DNA of 64,000 nucleotides from an uncultured Clostridia bacterium (GTDB lineage: Bacteria; Bacillota; Clostridia; Christensenellales; CAG-314), in contig CANRFV010000007.1 of the NCBI GenBank assembly GCA_947629985.1, positions 16,289 through 80,288 of the forward strand. The letters are read 5' to 3'. Shown piece after piece: positions 7,334 through 15,094 of the stretch. Numbering within the stretch: position 1 is the stretch's first letter; every line of letters begins with the position of its first letter. A program made the translations under genes and the position numbers. The notes beneath the pieces were generated by a model. The model saw only the letters and a list, made by a program, of their open reading frames with translations, made no database searches and was not told where the DNA came from.

Positions 7334-9514
7334 ATGGAGAAGAAGTTAGAAGTAAAGAATTTAGTCATATCCTTCCGAACGGACGCGGGCAAGGTGCAAG
7401 CGGTAAGGGACATATCTTTTGACCTATACAAAGGCGAGACGTTGGCAATAGTAGGCGAATCGGGCAGCGGCAAGTCGGTAACCAACCGAGCGGTAATGGG
7501 GATACTTGCAGGCAACGGAATGATCGAAGGCGGCGAGATAATCTACGACGGGCAGGACTTGGTACAGATCTCGGAAGAAGATTTTCACAAGTTGCGCGGA
7601 GACAAGATAGCGATGATCTTCCAGGATCCGTTATCCAGCCTTAACCCCATAATGCGAGTAGGCAAGCAATTGACGGAAGCGATGTTATTGAAAGGCAGAG
7701 CGAGTCAGCGTAATGCCCGCAAGATATTCAACGGCAAGTTAAAGTTGCTTAATGCCGCCATGGACGAAGTAGCGCAAGGCGACTCTGCAAAGGTAAGCGA
7801 AAACAACGGCAAATGCCATACCTTCGATACTTTTTGCATAAACAGCACCAAGTTAGAGAGCAAGTACAACGAAATACACCGTGCGGCGGAAGAGTTGCAA
7901 TTAGACATAGACGACTGTGTATTCTTGTTGGAAAAGAAGCAGAAAGTAGATATTAAAGCGAAAGTAACGGCGTTTGTAAAGAGAGTAGACAGTACGTTGC
8001 ATCCGGACATAGTAGTAAAGGACGAGCAATTGACCGAGTTGCTTGCGCAGTTATCCGAAAGCGGCAATGTTGCTTCTGCCAAGATACACGAAGGCGAAAC
8101 GGGTTACGTAACGGAAACGTTAATACCGTTATTAAAGCAACTAAGCGGCATATTGGGGCAAGCGTGTGCCAAGGACAAACCCAATTACTTTACGTTAGGG
8201 TATTATATGATGCGCAATCCCGAAGCGAATTTGGACAATATGCCCATAGAAGAACTTACGGAGATGACGCGCAAGTATCTTGACGAAGAGTTTATGTTAG
8301 GGTTTATTGACGACGGCGCGCAAGGGTTGCAGTACAGTCATAACAAGAGCATAGCGTTAAAGAAAGAGTTGCTGACGGCAACGGACGAAGTATTGGAATA
8401 TTTCCGCAACGAGCAATTGGACAAGAAAGTTGCATACGACAAAGTAAATGCAATAGCCAAGCAGGAAGAAGCGGCAATAGACAGGCTGGAAGTAATAAAG
8501 AACAGTGTGGAATACACATTCCGCAGCAGTATACATTCGGCATTGAAGAAATACTTTGCGGGGTTAGCGAAGAACCCGAAGGAAGAGCGCAGATTCGAGC
8601 GTCAGACAGCCAAGCGGGAAGCGTTAATAGCCAAGGGCAAGACGCCGGATTGGAAGGTAGTACCTGCGGCGTTGTTCGACTTGGAGTTAGGCAGAAAGAA
8701 TATTAGAGCGGTATTGCACTCGTTAAGGGCAAGCATACGTAAAGACTTGGATAGCGACAGCGCATACGACGCCAAAGCGAAGATGGTAAATTTAATAGAC
8801 TATCTTAAAGAGCAAGCGTCCGCGGTGGTATACAAAGTAACGCCCAAGATGGCTAAAGCCAAAGCGTTAAAGTTATTGGAAGAAGTAGGCATACCCGAAC
8901 CGGCAATAAGATACAGACAGTATCCGTTTGAGTTCAGCGGGGGAATGCGTCAAAGGATAGTAATAGCCATAGCGTTGGCGGCTAATCCGGACATACTAAT
9001 ATGCGACGAGCCCACTACTGCATTGGACGTAACGATACAAGCGCAGATATTGGAACTAATAAACCGCATAAAGGCGGAGCGGCACTTATCTGTAATATTT
9101 ATTACGCACAACTTAGGCGTAGTAGCGAACATGGCAGACAGGATAGCGGTAATGTATGCGGGCAAGATAGTAGAATACGGCACGGCAGACGATGTATTTT
9201 ACGATCCGCGGCACCCGTACACTTGGGCGTTGTTGTCGAGTATGCCCGACTTAGAGACCAAAGAGAAGTTGGAAGCGATACCGGGCACACCGCCGAACAT
9301 GATCTTTCCGCCGAAAGGGGACGCGTTTGCGGCGCGTAACAAGTTTGCGATGGAGATAGACTTTGAAGAGCAGCCGCCGATGTTTAAGATAAGCGACACA
9401 CACTATGCGGCTACCTGGTTATTGCATCCCAACGCGCCGAAAGTAGAACCTCCCAAGATAGTAACGGACAGGATAGAGAGAATGAAGAAGAAGGAGGCGG
9501 AGAGCAATGGCTGA
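7334..9514 (+). CDS. oppD: Oligopeptide ABC transporter ATPase, OppD type, with ~385-residue helical insertion
   Basis: 726 residues from the ATG at 7334 (GGAGGG 8 bases upstream); ordinary OppD has about 330. Walker A GESGSGKS at 41-48, Q-loop FQDP at 96-99, then about 385 extra residues (roughly 120-505), rich in Lys/Glu/Ala and probably helical, before signature FSGGMRQ (534-540) and Walker B ILICDEP (554-560). The insert falls in the helical subdomain, near where the coupling helices of the permease dock. All catalytic motifs are intact. The C-terminal oligopeptide domain keeps its framework but its four cysteines are replaced (GDAF, RNKF, EIDF, ATWL). Codon use is unusual: Ile is nearly always ATA, and GTA and TTA are frequent, unlike oppB and oppC just upstream. 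Overlaps oppF by 8 bases. Confidence 0.9.
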   Translation: MEKKLEVKNLVISFRTDAGKVQAVRDISFDLYKGETLAIVGESGSGKSVTNRAVMGILAGNGMIEGGEIIYDGQDLVQISEEDFHKLRGDKIAMIFQDPLSSLNPIMRVGKQLTEAMLLKGRASQRNARKIFNGKLKLLNAAMDEVAQGDSAKVSENNGKCHTFDTFCINSTKLESKYNEIHRAAEELQLDIDDCVFLLEKKQKVDIKAKVTAFVKRVDSTLHPDIVVKDEQLTELLAQLSESGNVASAKIHEGETGYVTETLIPLLKQLSGILGQACAKDKPNYFTLGYYMMRNPEANLDNMPIEELTEMTRKYLDEEFMLGFIDDGAQGLQYSHNKSIALKKELLTATDEVLEYFRNEQLDKKVAYDKVNAIAKQEEAAIDRLEVIKNSVEYTFRSSIHSALKKYFAGLAKNPKEERRFERQTAKREALIAKGKTPDWKVVPAALFDLELGRKNIRAVLHSLRASIRKDLDSDSAYDAKAKMVNLIDYLKEQASAVVYKVTPKMAKAKALKLLEEVGIPEPAIRYRQYPFEFSGGMRQRIVIAIALAANPDILICDEPTTALDVTIQAQILELINRIKAERHLSVIFITHNLGVVANMADRIAVMYAGKIVEYGTADDVFYDPRHPYTWALLSSMPDLETKEKLEAIPGTPPNMIFPPKGDAFAARNKFAMEIDFEEQPPMFKISDTHYAATWLLHPNAPKVEPPKIVTDRIERMKKKEAESNG

Positions 9515-10793
9515 AAAGGAAGTATTGTTGTCGGTGCAGCATCTTGAACAATTTTTCAAGATGGGCAAGCAGCAGTTGAAAGCGGTAAACGACGTATCCT
9601 TCGACATATACAAAGGCGAAGTATTCGGATTGGTAGGCGAGTCGGGATGTGGCAAGACCACGACAGGACGGTCCATAATTAGGTTATACGACATAACGGG
9701 AGGATCGGTATATTTTCGCGGGCAGCGGATATGTGCTGGAACCAGACGTTACAAGGAAGCGATCAAGGTAGCGCGAGACAAACTGAAAGCGCAGGTAAAG
9801 GAACTGAATACCGAGAAAGCGAAAGAGACGGAAGGTATAACCGACGAGAGCGTACTCAAACAGATAGAAGAGAAATATGCTGCGGCGATAAAGGAGAAGG
9901 AAGCGGAGTTCAAGGCGGTAGCGGACGAGCAAAGCGAAGAGATACGCAAAGCGAAGTTTGACCACAAGAATTGCAACCGCGAGTATGCGAAAGCGCAGCA
10001 AAAGAGAGTAGACGACGAATATCTGCCGAAGATAGAGAGAGCGGGCACGCAGGAAGAGAAGGACGCTTTAACTGCGGAATACAGAAATGCGCGCAAGTTA
10101 GCGGGGAAAGACAGGATCACGAACAAGATACAGATGATCTTTCAGGACCCGATAGCGTCGTTGGATCCGCGAATGACCGTACGCGAGATAATAGCGGAAG
10201 GGTTGGTAATACGCGGAATAAAGGACAAAGAGAAGATAAACGAGATGGTATTTAAGGTATTGGACCTTGTAGGTTTGGTACCTGAGCATGCCAACAGATA
10301 CCCGCATGAATTCAGCGGCGGACAGAGACAGCGTATAGGTATAGCGCGGGCGATAATCTTAGAGCCCGAGTTGATAATAGCCGACGAGCCCATAAGCGCG
10401 TTGGACGTATCTATACAGGCGCAGGTAATAAACCTGCTGAACGAGTTGCGAAACAGATTAGGGTTGACGATACTGTTTATTGCGCACGACCTGTCGGTAG
10501 TAAAGTATTTCAGCGACAGGATAGCGGTAATGTATTTCGGGAACTTAGTGGAGTTGACGACGAGCGACGAGTTATTTGCGCATCCGTTGCACCCGTACAC
10601 GAAGAGTTTGCTTTCGGCGATACCGGTGCCCGATCCGCACTACGAAAAGCAGCGCAAGCGTATAACGTACAATCCGATAGCGTCGCACGATTACAGTGTA
10701 GACAAGCCGAGTTTACGGGAAGTAAAGCCGGGGCACTATGTACACTGCAACGACGAAGAGTTTGTGCGGTACCAAGAAGAACTGAAAGAGTAA
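9507..10793 (+). CDS. oppF: Oligopeptide ABC transporter ATPase, OppF type, with coiled-coil insertion
   Basis: 428 residues. Walker A GESGCGKT at 44-51; Q-loop FQDP at 212-215; signature FSGGQRQ and Walker B LIIADEP follow with normal spacing, so it should hydrolyse ATP as the partner of the upstream OppD. Between Walker A and the Q-loop lie about 130 extra residues (76-203), dominated by Lys, Glu and Ala in heptad-like order, very likely a coiled coil, placed where the antiparallel beta subdomain normally sits. The C-terminal extension lacks the usual GCxFxxRC cysteine cluster. It shares the ATA/GTA-rich codon use of oppD. Starts inside the end of oppD, indicating coupled translation. A hairpin follows at 10801-10828. 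Confidence 0.9.
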   Translation: MAEKEVLLSVQHLEQFFKMGKQQLKAVNDVSFDIYKGEVFGLVGESGCGKTTTGRSIIRLYDITGGSVYFRGQRICAGTRRYKEAIKVARDKLKAQVKELNTEKAKETEGITDESVLKQIEEKYAAAIKEKEAEFKAVADEQSEEIRKAKFDHKNCNREYAKAQQKRVDDEYLPKIERAGTQEEKDALTAEYRNARKLAGKDRITNKIQMIFQDPIASLDPRMTVREIIAEGLVIRGIKDKEKINEMVFKVLDLVGLVPEHANRYPHEFSGGQRQRIGIARAIILEPELIIADEPISALDVSIQAQVINLLNELRNRLGLTILFIAHDLSVVKYFSDRIAVMYFGNLVELTTSDELFAHPLHPYTKSLLSAIPVPDPHYEKQRKRITYNPIASHDYSVDKPSLREVKPGHYVHCNDEEFVRYQEELKE

Positions 10794-10800
10794 CAAGACG

Positions 10801-10828
10801 ATATCCACTCATAGGTATGGGTGGATAT
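10801..10828 (+). terminator. Hairpin between oppF and the DUF3899-like gene
   Basis: Stem ATATCCAC/GTGGATAT (8 bp) extended by CATA/TATG across one mismatch, with a two-base GG turn. No U-run, so it is more likely a processing or stabilising structure than a full terminator. Confidence 0.4.
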
Positions 10829-10852
10829 TGGCTGTAAAGAGCGAGGGGCAAA

Positions 10853-11401
10853 TTGAAGAGAGAAAAAGACGAACGAGAACAAAACAACACAACCGCGCCT
10901 GCCGCCGACAATGGATCGACCGTTGCCGATACTACGGAACCTGTTGACAAAGACAATACAACCGTTGCACAACAAAATTCGGTAAAAAAACCGGCGAACG
11001 ACGGCAAACGCTGGTTGCCTTATGTTATTACCGCGGCGGCGCTTGCGGTTATGGTTGTGCTTATCGGGTGGGTGCAAGGCGGCTTTTCCGATGCGGCGGC
11101 GCAAACGCTCGTGGGATATTGGAGCGACGCGTTTTTTGTACCCGGAATACTTTGTGTTTGTTTTGGGCTGTTGTTGCTTGCAAGCAACGGCGGCGCATTC
11201 GATATGCTGTCATATGCGTTCAAGTCGCTGTTCAGACTGTTCAAAAAGGACGTTGTCGACCGCAAATACGGCGGTTATTACGAGTATTCGCAAGCGCGCA
11301 AAGCAAAAAAACGTTCGTTTGCGTATATGCTGATAGTTGGCGGCGCTTATACTCTGGTAGGAATTGCCCTGTTGGTGGTTTATTCGGTGTGCTTTGACTG
11401 A
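10853..11401 (+). CDS. Small membrane protein, DUF3899-like, last gene of first oligopeptide operon
   Basis: 182 residues from a TTG at 10853, chosen because GAGGGG lies 5-10 bases upstream and no ATG fits. About 55 hydrophilic, Thr/Asp/Asn-rich residues come first, then three membrane segments (about 58-78, 95-115, 155-178) and a basic loop with YYEY between the last two. The pattern (GYWSDAFFVPG, SNGGAFDMLSYAFK, KYGGYYEY, KKR) resembles the DUF3899 family of small membrane proteins; that name is from memory and unverified. Its role is unknown; position suggests a link to the importer. Codons for residues 80-145 are duplicated almost exactly, inverted, at 11948-12145. Confidence 0.7.
   Translation: MKREKDEREQNNTTAPAADNGSTVADTTEPVDKDNTTVAQQNSVKKPANDGKRWLPYVITAAALAVMVVLIGWVQGGFSDAAAQTLVGYWSDAFFVPGILCVCFGLLLLASNGGAFDMLSYAFKSLFRLFKKDVVDRKYGGYYEYSQARKAKKRSFAYMLIVGGAYTLVGIALLVVYSVCFD
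11089..11286 (+). repeat. 198-bp near-identical inverted repeat, left arm
   Basis: Matches 11948-12145 on the other strand over all 198 bases. By direct comparison I count four differences up to the last few codons, all at third positions and synonymous in the DUF3899-like frame. Similarity drops sharply outside these limits. This suggests gene conversion or recent duplication. Confidence 0.85.
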
Positions 11402-11640
11402 TTTGCCATTTGACCCTGCCCCAATGCGCGCACATATTACGATAACGTGTGCAAAAATTACTAAAGCACACATTGCTATATCTTGTACAAAACTGCTCAA
11501 ACGCATGTTGCAGTAACTTGCGTAAAAATACACAAATGTTCATGGCAGTTACCTGCGCACCGAATGTGCAAGCACATATTGCGATAACGGCAAGCGCTCA
11601 TTGCGACAAACTGCGCAAAAGCAAAAATTATCAAAATAAA

Positions 11641-11694
11641 AACTCTCCTGCGAGTTGGCACGTTTAAGCGCCGTTACTCGACGGAGAGTTTTTT
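11641..11694 (+). terminator. Terminator of first oligopeptide operon
   Basis: AACTCTCC (11641-11648) pairs with GGAGAGTT (11683-11690), with inner pairing CGAGT/ACTCG and a T-run ending at 11694. Confidence 0.75.
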
Positions 11695-11775
11695 GCAGTT
11701 TAACAAGCGTAGAAAATTTATATTAACTTCTTTTTCCTTTGGGTGTTGCACCCGAAAGTATAATTCACCGAACAT

Positions 11776-11809
11776 AAAAAAGGGACGCAATTACCATTGC
11801 GTCCCTTTT
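11776..11809 (-). terminator. Terminator of second oligopeptide operon (possibly bidirectional)
   Basis: Perfect 14-bp stem AAAAGGGACGCAAT (11778-11791) with its complement (11796-11809), loop TACC. On the minus strand it ends in a run of six U. It lies just beyond the last minus-strand reading frame. Confidence 0.85.
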
Positions 11810-11817
11810 GCCGTTGG

Positions 11818-12123
11818 TCAATTGGCTGTTTGCGGGGGTAACACTTGGTAATAGGCTATTAAAAATACTATTCCCACAAGCAAATATGCCGCTCCCACAA
11901 TAACAAGATACCAAAAGGAGCGTTTCTTTTCACGGCGCGCCTGTGTGTACTCGTAATAGCCGCCGTATTTGCGGTCGACAACGTCCTTTTTGAACAGTCT
12001 GAACAGCGACTTGAACGCATACGACAGCATGTCGAATGCGCCGCCGTTACTTGCAAGCAACAACAGCCCAAAACAAACACAAAGTATTCCGGGTACAAAA
12101 AACGCGTCGCTCCAATATCCCAC
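11818..12123 (-). pseudogene. 5'-truncated second copy of the DUF3899-like membrane protein gene
   Basis: The frame gives 101 residues from a GTG at 12123, closely matching residues 87-182 of the plus-strand protein, but the N-terminal hydrophilic region and first membrane segment are missing: an in-frame TAG lies about 30 bases upstream of that GTG and similarity stops at 12145. No ribosome site precedes the GTG. The last 40 residues (from YTQARREKKR) have diverged at protein level while the first part is almost identical in DNA, so the copy may once have been an independent family member overwritten by gene conversion. It could still encode a two-segment membrane protein. Confidence 0.65.
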
Positions 12124-12145
12124 GAGCGTTTGCGCCGCCGCATCG
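11948..12145 (-). repeat. 198-bp near-identical inverted repeat, right arm
   Basis: Counterpart of 11089-11286; see that entry. The arms are separated by about 660 bases that hold both operon terminators. Confidence 0.85.
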
Positions 12146-12265
12146 ACATTTTGCTAAAATATTGTTGCAAAACCGAGTTTATAGTTGATTGTGTATCTTT
12201 GCCGACTTGCTATCGCAATAAACTCAAAATAATTATTCGGCGATTGCATTAAACTCACAAAAACA

Positions 12266-12460
12266 TTACAATACCCCGAAAATTAACATTGCAATTACCG
12301 TTAACAGAATCAATATTATAATACAAGGCAGCACTATTACCAATATTGCGGAAACAATCATGGCAAAGCGATCATGTTTTTCTAACTGTGTAGACATGTA
12401 TTCCTTATATTCTTTTTCCTTGTCTTTGTTCGGTTTTTTGATAATTTTAAAAAATTTCAT
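12266..12460 (-). CDS. Small membrane protein at end of second oligopeptide operon
   Basis: 64 residues: a charged Lys/Glu-rich N-terminal half (about 1-30) and a long hydrophobic stretch (about 32-64) able to span the membrane once or twice. Its ATG overlaps the stop of the upstream oppF as ATGA, so translation is coupled. I recognise no family. Position and size suggest an accessory subunit of the importer, without direct evidence. Confidence 0.65.
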   Translation of the reverse strand: MKFFKIIKKPNKDKEKEYKEYMSTQLEKHDRFAMIVSAILVIVLPCIIILILLTVIAMLIFGVL

Positions 12461-14100
12461 TCGAGATTTTCGTTTTTTTGTACAGTCTCTGCGGAGCGGT
12501 TGACTTTTTTCTCAGTATTAACTTCAAACAAATATTCGCCATTTTCCATTTTTCTTTCCGGACGATGACAAGCAACAAAATGTCCCGGTTTGATTTCCAC
12601 AAGAGGCGGCGGAACCCGTTTACATTCATCGCAAGCCATATAGCAACGTGTGTGGAATTTACAACCTTCCGGCGGAAAAATCGGGCTTGGAATGTTCCCT
12701 TCCAACAAGATGCGTTCTTTGTCGAGACTGTCTGCGTCCGTAGTGGGAATACTGCTCAATAACGCAAGCGTGTAAGGATGCCGCGGGTCATTGAATAATT
12801 CTGCCGCATCGGCACATTCGACAATATTTCCCAAGTACATTACAATAATTTTGTCGGAGATATATCTTACTACGGACAAATCGTGGGAGATAAACAAGTA
12901 TGTAAGATTGTCCTTGTCCTTTAACTCTTGCAACAGGTTAATTATTTGCGATTGTATAGATACGTCAAGTGCGGAAACACATTCGTCGCAAACTACAAAT
13001 TTGGGCTGAACTGCAAGAGCGCGCGCAATACAAATACGTTGTCTTTGACCACCGCTAAATTGATGCGGATAGCGATGCAGCATATAATCTTGCAATCCAC
13101 ACTCGTCCATTACATTTAAAATATATTGTTTTAATGCGTCCGTTCCGTGAGCAAACATCTTGTGTGTTACAAGTCCTTCTTCGATTATTTGCCCAACAGT
13201 CATACGAGGGTTAAGCGACGAATACGGATCTTGAAAGATTATTTGCAAATCTCTGCGCAAAAAACGCATTTCGCTGTATTTAAGTCGTGAAAGATCAATT
13301 CCGCTGTCCAGCAAATTTTCATACTTTACAAATTCGGCATTGTCTGCAAAACGCGCCTTTTCATCTTCTAACTGTTGTCTTATTGCAATTCGTAGTTCTT
13401 CAAGATGTTCAATTGCAAGGTTATGTTTGGCGTTTTCTTGTTCGATAGCTGTAATTTTTTTATCAATTCGCGCTTGTAATTTACAGTTGGTCGCTTTTGA
13501 ACGCTTTTCTTGCAATAGTTCCGTTTTGGTACGATTCAACGCAATAGCATTTTTGTGTCGAGCAATTTCCACGTGATTGGCGTGGCGTTTTTTCAGCAAA
13601 TTTATCCCGTTGGTATTGTCGCTTACGGCCATAAATCCGCCAACAATGCTTGCTACGTCAGTAAGCGCCTTTTGCGCTGCACCTTTTAGTAAAATTTCTT
13701 GTTGAAGTTGAAAGAATGACGCTTCTTTGCCGAGTTTTTCACATTCATCCGTAATTTTATCCGCTTTTTCTTGCGCCTTGCGGTAGCGTTGAATGTATTT
13801 GTGTACGTGATTTAAAGTATCGTATACATAATGTGGCGCCACTTCGGAACGGCTACGGCCATAATACATTGTAGTGCCTGCCGTTTGGTCGTATAATTGC
13901 AATATTACTCTGCCCAGCGTAGATTTGCCGCATCCGCTTTCACCGACAATACCGATCGTTTCGCCCTCGTATACATCAAAACTTATATCTTCGTTTGCAC
14001 GAACATAAAGTTGATTACGTTGAAAAATGCTTTTTTTCGCAACAGGAAAGTATTTTTTTAAATTTGTTATAGACAGCAACTTTTTTCGTTCATCTGACAT
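12457..14100 (-). CDS. oppF: Oligopeptide ABC transporter ATPase, OppF type, with ~190-residue insertion (second operon)
   Basis: 547 residues from the ATG at 14100, which begins MSDERKK; the longer frame from 14157 is rejected because AAGGAGG lies 12 bases before 14100. Walker A GESGCGKS at 53-60, then an Ala/Lys/Glu/Gln-rich, probably coiled-coil insert at about 84-272, then Q-loop FQDP (289-292), signature FSGGQRQ and Walker B FVVCDEC (with the last Pro of the usual DEP replaced by Cys). The insert lies at the same site as in the first operon's OppF but sequence and length differ. The C-terminal domain keeps the family cysteines (GCKFHTRCYMACDEC, then ACH). Overlaps oppD upstream by 11 bases. 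Confidence 0.9.
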   Translation of the reverse strand: MSDERKKLLSITNLKKYFPVAKKSIFQRNQLYVRANEDISFDVYEGETIGIVGESGCGKSTLGRVILQLYDQTAGTTMYYGRSRSEVAPHYVYDTLNHVHKYIQRYRKAQEKADKITDECEKLGKEASFFQLQQEILLKGAAQKALTDVASIVGGFMAVSDNTNGINLLKKRHANHVEIARHKNAIALNRTKTELLQEKRSKATNCKLQARIDKKITAIEQENAKHNLAIEHLEELRIAIRQQLEDEKARFADNAEFVKYENLLDSGIDLSRLKYSEMRFLRRDLQIIFQDPYSSLNPRMTVGQIIEEGLVTHKMFAHGTDALKQYILNVMDECGLQDYMLHRYPHQFSGGQRQRICIARALAVQPKFVVCDECVSALDVSIQSQIINLLQELKDKDNLTYLFISHDLSVVRYISDKIIVMYLGNIVECADAAELFNDPRHPYTLALLSSIPTTDADSLDKERILLEGNIPSPIFPPEGCKFHTRCYMACDECKRVPPPLVEIKPGHFVACHRPERKMENGEYLFEVNTEKKVNRSAETVQKNENLE

Positions 14101-15082
14101 TTTTCTGTCTTTCCTCCTTACTTGGATAAAAACATCTGACCAATTGCCCCGGGGCAACTTCTTCCAATATTGGTTCTTCGTCTATGCAACGTTGAGTGCA
14201 GTATTTGCAGCGTGGAGCAAATTTACATCCCTTGGGAAGCGCCAATGGGTGCGGTACCGCGCCCGGGATCGGCTCCAACTTTGTACTGATATTATCTAAG
14301 CGCGGAATACTATACATTAGACCTTCTGTATAGGGGTGGCTTAATGCACAATTGCTGAATATTACTCTTGCAGAGGCTTTTTCCACAACCTGTCCGCAAT
14401 ACATTACAACTACATCGTCTGCCATTTCGTTTATTACGCCGAGATCATGCGTTATAAATATAATGGAGGTGCCATTTTCGCGTTGAAGATCGTTCATCAG
14501 TTTAAGAATCTGCGCCTGTATCGTTACGTCCAATGCCGTTGTAGGTTCGTCTGCAATTAAAATTTTTGGTTTGCAAGCAAGCGCCATTGCTATCATTACG
14601 CGTTGACGCATACCGCCGGAAAGTTGGTGCGGATACTGACGCGCAACCGCTTCCGGGTTGGGAATTTGTACGGCATAAAGCATTTCTATTGCTTTTTGTG
14701 CGGCTTCCTTTTTGGTCATGTTTTGATGTATCATAAACGGTTCGCTTAATTGTTTAGATACGGTAAATACGGGGTTTAAACTTGTCATCGGTTCCTGAAA
14801 GATTACGGAAATTTTGTTTCCCCTTATCTGATACATATCTTGCAATTTAAGTTTGGTAAGGTCGGTCCCTTCAAACATTATTTCGCCGTCTGCAATATAA
14901 CCGTTGCCGTCCAACAATTGCAATATGCTCATTGCCGAAACGGATTTGCCGCTGCCCGATTCGCCTACTACGCCGAGCGTTTTGCCTTCCTGCACTTCGT
15001 AACTTACGTCGTTAACTGCTTTTACAATGCCTTTGCGTGTTTTGAAATAGGTATGGAGATTTTTAACTTCAAGTAATGCCAT
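14090..15082 (-). CDS. oppD: Oligopeptide ABC transporter ATPase, OppD type (second operon)
   Basis: 330 residues, normal for the family and without the insertion of its counterpart at 7334-9514. Walker [10 protein letters not shown]-loop FQEP, signature LSGGMRQ and Walker B ILIADEP are all present. The C-terminal oligopeptide domain has a full cysteine cluster ([15 protein letters not shown], then VRC). AGGAGG lies 8 bases before the ATG. It is therefore the plain reference for judging the modified plus-strand OppD. Confidence 0.95.
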   Translation of the reverse strand: MALLEVKNLHTYFKTRKGIVKAVNDVSYEVQEGKTLGVVGESGSGKSVSAMSILQLLDGNGYIADGEIMFEGTDLTKLKLQDMYQIRGNKISVIFQEPMTSLNPVFTVSKQLSEPFMIHQNMTKKEAAQKAIEMLYAVQIPNPEAVARQYPHQLSGGMRQRVMIAMALACKPKILIADEPTTALDVTIQAQILKLMNDLQRENGTSIIFITHDLGVINEMADDVVVMYCGQVVEKASARVIFSNCALSHPYTEGLMYSIPRLDNISTKLEPIPGAVPHPLALPKGCKFAPRCKYCTQRCIDEEPILEEVAPGQLVRCFYPSKEERQKNVR

Positions 15083-15094
15083 AATGTTTACCTC

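Larger units (their letters stand above)
11402..11817. repeat. Intergenic region with degenerate ~36-bp tandem repeats
   Basis: From about 11426 to 11625 a unit of the form GCACATATTGCGATAAC-TGCGCAAAA is repeated about five times with drift and a period of 35-38 bases. Both strands stay open for 70-100 codons and give Cys-rich repetitive peptides without ribosome sites, so I do not call a gene. Two terminators follow (11641-11694, 11776-11809). Confidence 0.55.

Noticed and set aside
11426..11625. CRISPR array
   Set aside because: The repeats are degenerate and contiguous without unique spacers, and no cas genes are present.
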